Origin: Bacillota bacterium
GTDB taxonomy: Bacteria > Bacillota > Sulfobacillia > Sulfobacillales > Sulfobacillaceae
NCBI GenBank assembly: GCA_023488565.1
Contig: JAMDDZ010000133.1
Span: 1-5,437, forward strand
Length of the DNA: 5,437 nt
Reading direction: 5' to 3'
In this document: positions 1 to 5,212 of the stretch, piece by piece
How positions within the stretch are numbered: the stretch's first letter is position 1
How the letters are laid out: the number at the start of each line of letters is the position of its first letter
Notes under the pieces: generated by a model
The model's input: the letters and a program-made list of their open reading frames with translations, nothing else
Databases searched by the model: none
What the model was told of the DNA's origin: nothing
Program-made: the position numbers and the translations under genes

Positions 1-1
1 C

Positions 2-73
2 AATGAGCACCGCTTGGGGCAGGAACTTACCGGTTGTCTGGCGAATGAATCAACGAAGATTCATCCCAGATAA
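2..73 (+). CDS. Possible C-terminal tail of an upstream gene (partial)
   Basis: One forward frame is open from the window edge to a TAA at 71-73. That TAA overlaps the ribosome binding site of the next gene (TAAGGAG), a common arrangement inside operons. The visible peptide is only 23 residues, ends in KIHPR and matches no family I recognise. Another forward frame is also open here, so the assignment rests mainly on the stop/Shine-Dalgarno overlap. If real, it would be the gene preceding the coiled-coil gene and integrase in one transcript. Confidence 0.3.
   Translation, partial: NEHRLGQELTGCLANESTKIHPR
45..64. repeat. 7-bp inverted repeat ahead of the coiled-coil gene
   Basis: ATGAATC at 45-51 and GATTCAT at 58-64 form a perfect 7-bp dyad around a 6-base loop. 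It lies 8 bases before the AAGGAG ribosome binding site at 72-77. It could be an operator or a short mRNA hairpin. No T-tract follows, so it is not a terminator. Confidence 0.4.
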
Positions 74-84
74 GGAGCGCCGTC

Positions 85-342
85 ATGGATCCCGAACTCA
101 AAGCCTATTTGGAGGGCATGTTCCAAAATTTGACGCAACAAATTGCTGAAACCCGGCAGGAGAATCAGAAAACGCGGCAAGACCTGACTCAGCAAATCGC
201 CGAAACGCGTGTGCTCATTGAAGACGTGCGGCACGACGTGCAAGGGGTGGCAGACGGGGTGCTTACCGTGAATCAAAAGTTAGACCGGTATATCGCCGAG
301 ACCGACCTGCGCATTACCCGCCTGGAACGACGGGCCCCCTGA
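85..342 (+). CDS. Small coiled-coil protein upstream of integrase
   Basis: An 85-residue, highly charged and Gln-rich protein of unknown function. It has no signal peptide or membrane segment and is probably cytoplasmic. The start is well supported by AAGGAG at 72-77, seven bases before ATG. Nearly the whole chain is heptad-like helix. The nonapeptide LTQQIAETR occurs twice (residues 16-24 and 34-42), giving an 18-residue period encoded at 130-156 and 184-210. The stop TGA is three bases before the integrase ATG, so the two are almost certainly cotranscribed and translationally coupled. A role as an accessory factor of the integrative element, for example a partner or regulator of the recombinase, is inference from position only; a generic coiled-coil scaffold is equally possible. 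The gene looks intact. Confidence 0.75.
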   Translation: MDPELKAYLEGMFQNLTQQIAETRQENQKTRQDLTQQIAETRVLIEDVRHDVQGVADGVLTVNQKLDRYIAETDLRITRLERRAP

Positions 343-345
343 GCG

Positions 346-1374
346 ATGCCCAACCGACCGAAGGAACCCTATGCGGTGGAACCGCGGAAACTGTCATCGG
401 GGCGATGGAAGGGGCGGGTCGTGCGGTATGATCCCGACACCGGCAAGCGTCACGAATTGACGCAAACCTTCGACACTAAAAAAGAGGCCAAGAACTGGGC
501 AGAGAAGGAAGCGGCCCAGTACCGGGATGATCCGAACCGCAAACCACCCAGCGAGGAGACGCTGAGCGAATATTTGACGCGGTGGTTGAACGATGTGGCA
601 GCGGGCCGCGTCCGGGATACGACCCTTATTGCCTATCGCCGATACGTCAAGCCTGTCATGACGCGGCCGATTGCAGAAAAACCGCTCAAATCTCTCACCG
701 CCTTGGACTTCCAAGGAATTTACACAGAGATGACTAAGGTTGGCAAAGCGGCGGGAACAGTTCGTCATACGCATACGGTGGTGCGAAACGCGCTGAGTGA
801 CGCCGTGGAGTGGGGGATGATTCCGTTCAATCCCGTTGACCGAGCCAAGCCGCCGAAAAAGACCACGGCTCCTGTCGAAACCATGCCCACACCAGATGAG
901 GCAAGGGCGTTGCTAGAAGTAGCCGATTCTCATCGTCTTAAAGCGTTGTGGTATACACTTGCTTTGAGCGGATGCCGTCGGGGAGAAGCCTTAGGCCTCC
1001 AGTGGACCGATATCGATGAAGATAAGAAGCTCATTTACATCCGGAGAGCTTTGACCTCAGATGGCAGTCTACGGAGCATCCATGAACCGAAGACAGCACA
1101 AGGACGCCGTACATTAGCGGGTACGCCCTATTTGTTAGAGTTGCTAAGCCAACACCGACACCAGCAAAAACTTGAACGGTTGGCTAAAGGTGCTATGTGG
1201 AAAAATTCGGCCGGGTATGTTTTTGTCACCCGTTCGGGCGGCTTACTGTGGCCCAATGATGTTTGGGCGATGTTCAAGCGGCTTCTCAAGAAGGCGAACT
1301 TGCGCAAGGACATTCGCGTTCACGACCTCCGTCATTATGGGACTCACACCGTTATGGGAAGTGTCGTGACCTGA
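346..1374 (+). pseudogene. int: Tyrosine recombinase (integrase), 5' part, interrupted
   Basis: This is the N-terminal 330 residues of a Tn916/phage-type tyrosine recombinase. Residues about 19-60 (RWKGRVVRYDPDTGKRH...) resemble the AP2-like arm-binding domain. Residues about 73-165 form the SAM-like core-binding domain, and about 182 onward the catalytic domain. Visible catalytic residues are Arg211 in SGCRRGEALGL, Lys249 in EPKT, and His326/Arg329 in HDLRH. After His330 homology stops and 12 foreign codons lead to TGA at 1372-1374, because a 445-bp element is inserted there. The missing part, with the last His and the Tyr nucleophile, lies at 1787-1990. The truncated protein should bind DNA but cannot cut it. 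Joining the parts gives 397 residues, normal for the family. It sits three bases after the coiled-coil gene and faces a tRNA-Gln attachment fragment. Confidence 0.9.
1335..1363 (+). repeat. Left 29-bp inverted repeat of the insertion
   Basis: It starts TTATGGGACTCAC and ends TTATGGGAAGTG, so it contains the TTATGGGA octamer twice, 17 bases apart. It pairs with 1725-1753 at 28 of 29 positions; the mismatch is A at 1348 versus the complement of C at 1740. Its first base overlaps the last base of the CGTCAT duplication. Confidence 0.9.
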
Positions 1375-1780
1375 TCGGTGGGGTTATTGATGTTTCTGGA
1401 GAAACTCTACGCATAATTCATGAATCCGATCTTGACCGGTATCAGTTTTGCCGGTAGTTCATCGGGTCTCCGTGGTGCCATCGACCTCCCTATGCCGGAT
1501 AACACCGCGGCTATTGGACAACGGTAGGCAGCCCTGATAAGTTGCCGATTTGCAAGGAATACTGCCGTCGAAAAGGACAGCTTATTGTGCCCCTCTAGAA
1601 CTTCCACCATTCAGCCATGACGGGCAGATCGTCATTGGTCCTTGTTAGTTGCACGTGCGAATGTAGAAAAATTATGGGACGCGTTGGTTTCAAGAATCTA
1701 GTCGCAGTGCGGGTACGTAGGCCGCACTTCCCATAACGGCGTGAGTCCCATAAGATCAATTATGGAACGCGTCGCATAAG
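1336..1780. mobile_element. Non-coding MITE-like insertion inside the integrase
   Basis: A 445-bp segment splits the integrase between His330 and Ala331. CGTCAT occurs immediately on both sides (1330-1335 and 1781-1786). Deleting the segment and one CGTCAT restores HDLRHAMASFWLANG in frame, so the boundaries are firm and CGTCAT is probably a 6-bp target duplication. The left end (1335-1363) and positions 1725-1753 are 29-bp inverted repeats with one mismatch. The right repeat is followed by 27 more bases before the duplication, so the ends are asymmetric. No ORF inside resembles a transposase; short open frames on both strands match nothing I know. A non-autonomous element mobilised in trans is the simplest reading. 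An internally deleted insertion sequence is the alternative. The family is not recognised. Confidence 0.8.
1725..1753 (-). repeat. Right 29-bp inverted repeat of the insertion (subterminal)
   Basis: This is the inverted partner of 1335-1363, with one mismatch in 29 bases and two reversed TTATGGGA octamers (1746-1753 and 1729-1736). It is not at the very end: 27 bases (1754-1780) separate it from the downstream CGTCAT. Those bases include the imperfect palindrome TTATGGAACGCGTCGCATAA at 1760-1779. Confidence 0.9.
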
Positions 1781-1786
1781 CGTCAT

Positions 1787-1990
1787 GCTATGGCATCGTT
1801 CTGGTTAGCCAATGGTGTCCCGGTCAAAGTCGTGAGTGAGCGACTAGGCCATGCGAATATCGGCATCACCTTGCAGATTTATGGACACCTGCTGCCCAAT
1901 ATGCAGGAACAAGCGGCGGCGGACATGGAGGAGGCGTTCTTAGGAAAACGGGCCGCAGACGGGCCGCAGAAACATCCAGAAACATCATGA
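1787..1990 (+). pseudogene. int: Tyrosine recombinase (integrase), severed 3' part
   Basis: These are the last 67 codons of the integrase, starting with the Ala codon at 1787 that follows the second CGTCAT. They encode AMASFWLANGVPVKVVSERLGH, the helix carrying the third catalytic His (codon 1850-1852), and then the IYGH box with the Tyr nucleophile (codon 1880-1882). The chain ends in a polar tail and TGA at 1988-1990. An ATG exists at 1790, but nothing like a ribosome binding site precedes it, and the piece would lack every other catalytic residue. It is probably not translated, and is inactive if it is. There are no internal stops, so the disruption looks recent. Confidence 0.88.
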
Positions 1991-2025
1991 TAAAACCACC
2001 ACCATTCATGACACCATATTATGGG

Positions 2026-2048
2026 AAATGGCGTACGGACGCCATTTT
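2026..2048 (+). terminator. Hairpin after the integrase, possible terminator
   Basis: AAATGGCGT (2026-2034), an ACGG loop and ACGCCATTT (2039-2047) form a perfect 9-bp stem ending in a short TTTT run. It lies 36 bases after the integrase stop, a good position for a terminator, but the T-tract is short. It also overlaps a TTATGGGA octamer (2019-2026) and is flanked by two CCAT-N3-ATGG motifs (2014-2024 and 2042-2052). A protein-binding role next to the attachment site is therefore an alternative. Confidence 0.45.
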
Positions 2049-2067
2049 ATGGCACAATACAAGTCAA

Positions 2068-2469
2068 TTAACGATGCAAAATACGCCACTTGGCGGGACT
2101 TTGGATCCCGCATGCGAAGGTTCGAGTCCTGCCTCCCCAGCCAATATTTTTTGAGACGCCGCAAGCGATTGCGGGTTTTTTGTTTTGCGCCCACGGGCGC
2201 AAAATGGCCCACGGGCTGCATGAACCGATTACGGTAGGGGTTCCTGGGACGCACCCCAGGGTCATGCCGGAAGCGGTGGGGTTTTCGCTCGCCGCCATCT
2301 GCGGCACCCCGCCAAAGGCCGCGAACGCGTCCACATGCCCCCGAATCCCCCATGCTAAGACTCCCGTAAAACAGACTAAAGCCGCGGACAACGCGAACGC
2401 TATTAGTACTGATCTGGGCGATCTTAGCCATTCCGACTTTGCTAAGTCCGTGATCGGCAGGATTTGCAT
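2068..2469 (-). CDS. Hypothetical small membrane protein, 3' end running into the tRNA fragment
   Basis: A 133-codon frame begins at an ATG preceded by a GGGGGGA ribosome-binding-like stretch about five bases upstream. Residues 1-20 are polar, residues about 21-42 (VLIAFALSAALVCFTGVLAW) form one clear transmembrane helix, and the rest is Gly/Pro/Ala-rich and probably extracytoplasmic. No family is recognised. Codon use in the first about 105 codons looks coding. The last about 25 residues (from GWGGRTRTFACG) are merely the antisense of the tRNA-Gln fragment and the DNA left of it. The native C-terminus is thus either close to the tRNA or was replaced at integration. It starts 15 bases after the stop of the preceding small ORF, suggesting a two-gene unit. 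It may be spurious. Confidence 0.4.
   Translation of the reverse strand: MQILPITDLAKSEWLRSPRSVLIAFALSAALVCFTGVLAWGIRGHVDAFAAFGGVPQMAASENPTASGMTLGCVPGTPTVIGSCSPWAILRPWAQNKKPAIACGVSKNIGWGGRTRTFACGIQSPAKWRILHR
2093..2143 (+). tRNA. 3' half of tRNA-Gln(UUG) including CCA (displaced fragment)
   Basis: The sequence folds as the 3' half of a tRNA. The anticodon stem is CGGGA (2094-2098) / TCCCG (2106-2110) around loop CTTTGGA with anticodon TTG. A 5-base variable loop, a T arm (GAAGG-TTCGAGT-CCTGC, 2116-2132), the 3' acceptor strand CTCCCCA (2133-2139), discriminator G and an encoded CCA follow. The expected 5' half is absent: nothing upstream resembles TGGGGAG or a D arm, so no functional tRNA is made. 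The T stem has one A-G mismatch (2117 against 2131), compatible with drift in an unused copy. A promoterless 3' tRNA half facing an integrase is the hallmark of a tRNA-targeted integrative element. Confidence 0.85.
2094..2110 (+). other. Probable attachment-site core (att) in the tRNA-Gln anticodon arm
   Basis: tRNA similarity begins at the anticodon stem. Its dyad CGGGA/TCCCG around a 7-base loop is the usual layout of core-type integrase sites with the crossover in the anticodon loop. The element would lie to the left, with the integrase 103 bp away. A reconstituted tRNA-Gln gene is expected at its other end, outside the window. The exact crossover cannot be seen from one junction. Confidence 0.6.
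2159..2186 (+). terminator. Rho-independent terminator of the tRNA-Gln locus
   Basis: CCGCAA (2159-2164), loop GCGA and TTGCGG (2169-2174) are followed by G, six T, G and four T. It lies 15 bases after the CCA end, as expected for a tRNA terminator. Its presence suggests that sequence to the right of the tRNA fragment is the original chromosomal flank. Confidence 0.75.
2183..2204. repeat. Strong 9-bp inverted repeat downstream of the terminator
   Basis: TTTTGCGCC (2183-2191) and GGCGCAAAA (2196-2204) form a perfect stem around CACG. It abuts the T-tract of the preceding terminator and may reinforce it. On its own neither strand has a T-run after the stem. Confidence 0.6.
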
Positions 2470-2484
2470 ATTATCCCCCCGCCT

Positions 2485-2616
2485 CTACCGATTCAGATCG
2501 TTAGTACGCGCAATCATCCTATTCAATTCTTCGGATTTTCGATTGTACCAACTAGACATAATGACAAGGACTACGTTACTGAAATGTATCATGCGCTTTA
2601 AAAGTGGGTAATACAT
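2485..2616 (-). CDS. Hypothetical 43-aa membrane-anchored helix protein
   Basis: A short frame starting at ATG (2616) encodes a hydrophobic stretch around FSNVVLVIMSSWY. An amphipathic, charged helix (NRKSEELNRMIARTNDLNR) follows up to TAG at 2485-2487. A membrane anchor followed by a coiled-coil-like tail is seen in many tiny envelope proteins and some phage accessory proteins, but I recognise no family. The ribosome binding site is weak (an AGG about 10 bases upstream). The frame stays open upstream to a TTG at 2742, without a better ribosome binding site. It is followed 15 bases later by the ORF starting at 2469, with which it could form an operon. Confidence 0.35.
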   Translation of the reverse strand: MYYPLLKRMIHFSNVVLVIMSSWYNRKSEELNRMIARTNDLNR

Positions 2617-2843
2617 TGTGAAAAAACCTGGGCATTTTTTGGCATATCCGTGACCACAATGGATGTAATCTATCTGCATTAGAACGAGAACAGGGCGGGA
2701 AAACCAACGAACTGCCGTTCGGGGGACAACCAAAGATATCAATGAGAAGTGCTCTACATATGGTTTTAACTTACAGTCGTGAGCTTACGGAACAAGTACT
2801 CATAAATTGAGCAGTAATTGTCACTGATGATGACAAGGACTAC
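2561..2843 (+). repeat. Pair of 14-bp direct repeats
   Basis: ATGACAAGGACTAC occurs exactly at 2561-2574 and 2830-2843, 269 bases apart; identity does not extend beyond these limits. Read on the minus strand both copies encode VVLVI in an open frame, so they may be remnants of a duplicated membrane-segment coding sequence rather than a recombination footprint. Confidence 0.5.
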
Positions 2844-2894
2844 TAAGCTTGCTTGACTATTGAATTCCGATTTAAGGAGATTCTTAAATGCCTC
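2617..2894. other. Intergenic stretch without a recognised gene
   Basis: This A+T-rich gap separates the small-ORF pair from the end of the MFS gene. It holds the second 14-bp direct repeat (2830-2843) and a 7-bp dyad (ATTTAAG 2870-2876 / CTTAAAT 2883-2889) just after the MFS stop. The dyad lacks a G+C-rich stem and T-tract, so I do not call it a terminator. On the minus strand the frame of the MFS gene stays open for about 48 codons after its TAG, without a start codon of its own. Confidence 0.5.
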
Positions 2895-4139
2895 CTATTC
2901 TCGATCGGTGGTCATCTTAAACGCAACTATTCGACCACTCAGTAAGGCCAATAGGGCAAACGTCATGGCTAGCGCAAGGATTACATGAGATGGTGAAGTT
3001 ATTGTGAGCAACCACCCCAGTCCGACAGTACTGATCGGGGTTGCGAGCAAAGCCACTAAGTTAAATAATCCGAACACCTGACCGCGCACCGATTGAGGCG
3101 CCACTATACTCAGATGAGCATAAGCAGGGGTAAATAACGCATCGGTCGCACCATACGTGGTTAATAAAATCAACACTGAGATGAAGGACGATCTGGCTCC
3201 AATCCAGAGAATAAGGCAAGTGGCACTTTGGGTAAAGAACGCCAAGACTAAGAGGTTCCTAATGCGATATTCTGTAATGCGCTTTGCAATCCATACATTG
3301 CCGATCACGACACCCAGAACTATACAAGACTCAAGTATTCCAAAGCCACCATACCCTCTATGAAGATTCATGGCCAAAAAGAACGGTAGCGACAACAACA
3401 GGTTGTGAGGAATATTACTGAGACTAATGATAACGGCAAATGCCCAAATAAAAGGATGGTGCCGTAAATGTCTCCACGCCAGATACAGCGAGACGCTAAC
3501 GTTGCGAATTTCCTTTAAAACCCGATGTGTCATTGGTTGCCGTTTCGGTCTGAAGGAATGCGGCTCAAACTGGCGAACCATCATCAATGCGGCCCCCAAA
3601 AACAGGCATACACTGAGAAGTAGCCAGAGTTCGGGACCTGTGAAGGTGATCATCAATCCCGTCAAGAGGATCCCACTGAGCCAAAATCCTTGACCGAGGG
3701 CATTCAACAGCCCTTCCCACCTGACGAGTTCGCCTTCGGTGACCCACTCGGTCATCAACGTGCGGTATGCAGGACTGACTAACGTACCTGCAGCAGCTGA
3801 CACTCCGTAGAGGATATAAATCAAGGGATGGGAAATGGGCAAGTTTGGCGCATACCTCAAAATCCACCATAATAACCCGACAGCCAACCCCGACATTCCA
3901 TAGGACATCGCAATAAGTCGCGGACGGTCAAGTCGGTCAGCAGCTATCCCCCCAATAGGAGCCAGAAGAATTTGGACCGCAGAAGGAATACCTAAAGTGG
4001 CTCCGACGGCCAGGCTAGAATGGCTTAGATGGTAAACCAAGTAAAGAACGACCACGTACCGTATACCAAAACCTGCTTGGGAAAACATCATAGAGAGATT
4101 TAGTCGACTGCGTTGGGTTTTTATCAACAATGAGGGCAC
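2895..4139 (-). CDS. MFS-family efflux transporter
   Basis: A 414-residue inner-membrane transporter of the major facilitator superfamily, with about twelve hydrophobic segments in two halves separated by a basic loop near residues 190-225. The family signature (motif A, G-x3-D-R-x2-R type) is GGIAADRLDRPR at residues 63-74, between TM2 and TM3. VRGQVFGLFNLV (351-362) resembles the second-half motif of MFS drug and siderophore exporters. The length is normal and there are no internal stops. Called starts: GTG at 4139, or TTG at 4130, which is better spaced from AGGTG (4144-4140). It lies directly downstream of the SPASM-maturase remnant and Cys-rich peptide frame, on the same strand, so export of or self-protection against a modified peptide is a reasonable inference. 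Substrate unknown; generic drug efflux is the alternative. Confidence 0.88.
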   Translation of the reverse strand: MPSLLIKTQRSRLNLSMMFSQAGFGIRYVVVLYLVYHLSHSSLAVGATLGIPSAVQILLAPIGGIAADRLDRPRLIAMSYGMSGLAVGLLWWILRYAPNLPISHPLIYILYGVSAAAGTLVSPAYRTLMTEWVTEGELVRWEGLLNALGQGFWLSGILLTGLMITFTGPELWLLLSVCLFLGAALMMVRQFEPHSFRPKRQPMTHRVLKEIRNVSVSLYLAWRHLRHHPFIWAFAVIISLSNIPHNLLLSLPFFLAMNLHRGYGGFGILESCIVLGVVIGNVWIAKRITEYRIRNLLVLAFFTQSATCLILWIGARSSFISVLILLTTYGATDALFTPAYAHLSIVAPQSVRGQVFGLFNLVALLATPISTVGLGWLLTITSPSHVILALAMTFALLALLSGRIVAFKMTTDRE

Positions 4140-4140
4140 A

Positions 4141-4341
4141 CCTACTTAAAGTTCCGTCCATTCGTATACAATAACAAACGCTCCCAGCTAATACACCAGG
4201 AATGTTTGCTGTGTTCCATGCGCTGTAAACTGTTCCGCGACAGCAACTGCTCGAAGCACCTCCACGTGTCTTTACTTCCACGTCCTCCGGCTTGGCAATT
4301 TTTTTATCGACTTGGACGATCTTCACATATTTTCGCCCCAT
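4141..4341 (-). CDS. Candidate Cys-rich precursor peptide (frame merges with neighbours)
   Basis: Between the maturase remnant and the MFS gene, one minus-strand frame encodes a short basic/acidic stretch (KKIAKPEDVEVKTRGG), Gly-Gly included, then ASSSCC and a Gly/Ala/Ser-rich part ending near SVCYCIRMDG. This has the look of a leader, a double-Gly cleavage site and a Cys-containing core, as in substrates of SPASM radical SAM enzymes. I recognise no exact relative. The start could be ATG at 4341 or GTG at 4326, both with weak ribosome binding sites. The frame is continuous with the maturase end upstream and overlaps the MFS gene downstream to TAG at 4015-4017. TAA/TAG codons near 4141-4150 lie only in the other frames. 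The true ends are therefore uncertain and an indel is possible. It may be a decayed gene. Confidence 0.35.
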
Positions 4342-4876
4342 TTCGTTTTCACATCGCATTTGTATAGGATCTAATATGTTATATTTCAACTCGGGACACC
4401 AGTCACTTCCTTTTCTTAGACGCTTTAGACTGCAACCTCCATAACTCAAAGGCAGTACCCTACATTGTAATACACTCTGGATCGTCGAATGGATCCTTAT
4501 ACATCCACCGGGACCATCGGTCGAACTTGAGAGTGTAGTCGCCTTTTTCATTGAGGACTCCCACGTTGTCGTTATCTATAAATGTTTCGGAACATTTATA
4601 CAGCATCCCATTAGGAGCGATCATAAATTGATACGCGCAATCCACTATGCAAAATCCACCCCTGGTGGGGTTTAGTTGATAGCCGACGGTTATTCCGCGC
4701 TTTTGAGCAAAGCAATAAATTGACCTTACCAGATTAACGAATATTTCTCGGCTTCCTGAGGACGCAGAAAGATAAATCATTAGAGTTTTGTCGAAAGTAA
4801 TGTCAGCATAACCAGTTATACTACCGGATTTTTGGGGGGGATAGTGGTAGTCAGCATAGTGCCTTGGGGCAACAGA
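4342..4876 (-). pseudogene. Radical SAM/SPASM peptide maturase remnant (5'-truncated, frameshifted)
   Basis: This is the C-terminal third of a SPASM-domain radical SAM protein, the class that forms thioether or carbon crosslinks in ribosomal peptides. The first part includes a helix (REIFVNLVRSIYCFAQKRGI) and CAYQFMIAPNGMLYKC followed by NVGVLN, a typical first SPASM cluster. Continuation in that frame stops at TAG (4460-4462). Skipping one A near 4465 gives ECITCRVLPLSYGGC and later GSDWC, the second cluster pattern CxxCxxLPxCxGGC, with Ser replacing the third Cys. The entire radical SAM core with its CxxxCxxC motif is missing: the frame hits TAA at 4877-4879 and G+C-rich, unrelated DNA begins. 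The C-terminal end is unclear because the frame flows into the candidate peptide. Non-functional as seen; the single-base shift alone could be a sequencing error, but the truncation could not. Confidence 0.75.
4829..4840. repeat. T5G7 homopolymer tract
   Basis: Five T and seven G in a row sit near the 5' edge of the maturase remnant (read as C7A5 on its coding strand). Such tracts slip easily in replication and sequencing. The minus-strand frames differ on either side of it, so an indel here could move the apparent start of the remnant. Confidence 0.6.
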
Positions 4877-4941
4877 TTATAACTTCCGTCAAACAGTCGC
4901 CAGGATAGGGGCACCTGCAAGTGCGGACCTTATTTTCTACC

Positions 4942-5178
4942 CTACGGCAGCTGTCCCAACATCTGGTTCAGGTAGTTCTGAAACGTGGCGGACATCGTGT
5001 TGACCGGATGGGCGACGAACAGCGGGAGGCTGCCGACTCCCAACACCTGACCATCGGGGAGCGTCACATTTGCGGGAAGGACGGTGGTTGCCTCTTGGAC
5101 GATGGGGAGGTGCAGGACTCCGTACCGCACCGACATCCAAACGCCCGCAATCCAGAGGGGCTTCTTCATCACGCTCAC
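4942..5178 (-). CDS. Hypothetical 78-aa protein
   Basis: A small, rather hydrophobic protein of unknown function with little charge after the first residues. A stretch near residues 6-28 (LWIAGVWMSVRYGVLHL) could be a membrane anchor or buried core. Possible starts are GTG at 5178, GTG at 5172 and ATG at 5169. The GGGGA at about 5186-5182 is too close to the first and best spaced for the second or third. The stop is TAG at 4942-4944. It starts 34 bases after the stop of the next ORF upstream on the same strand, suggesting one transcript. The same frame continues after TAG and TAA for about 30 protein-like codons (for example PLSWRLFDGSYNLLPQGT). The gene may once have been longer or been followed by another. 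No family is recognised. Confidence 0.45.
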   Translation of the reverse strand: MSVMKKPLWIAGVWMSVRYGVLHLPIVQEATTVLPANVTLPDGQVLGVGSLPLFVAHPVNTMSATFQNYLNQMLGQLP

Positions 5179-5212
5179 CAGTCCCCGTTCCGCTCAATTC
5201 ATCCCGTCTAGG

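Noticed and set aside
394..774. Minus-strand 126-aa frame antisense to the integrase
   Set aside because: Shadow of the recombinase coding sequence; the sense frame has clear domains.
1407..1610. Minus-strand 67-aa frame inside the insertion as a transposase
   Set aside because: Too short, no DDE, HUH or serine-recombinase motif, no ribosome binding site; probably a chance frame.
2044..2143. Complete tRNA-Gln gene
   Set aside because: No 5' acceptor strand or D arm is present upstream of the anticodon stem; only the 3' half exists.
2006..2431. Minus-strand 141-aa frame containing GRQDSNLRM
   Set aside because: GRQDSNLR-type peptides are the well-known artefact of translating the antisense strand of a tRNA 3' end. 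The rest is Arg-rich with no family signal.
2090..2611. Plus-strand 173-aa frame starting inside the tRNA fragment
   Set aside because: It begins in the tRNA, crosses a terminator and a strong hairpin, and shows no domain. The opposite strand is more protein-like.
2874..2920. Ten-codon ORF with good AAGGAG spacing (ATG at 2888)
   Set aside because: It overlaps the MFS 3' end and a dyad, nothing lies downstream for it to control, and so short an ORF is likely chance.
3157..3693. Plus-strand frames antisense to the MFS gene
   Set aside because: Shadows of a transporter with clear membrane segments and motif A on the other strand.
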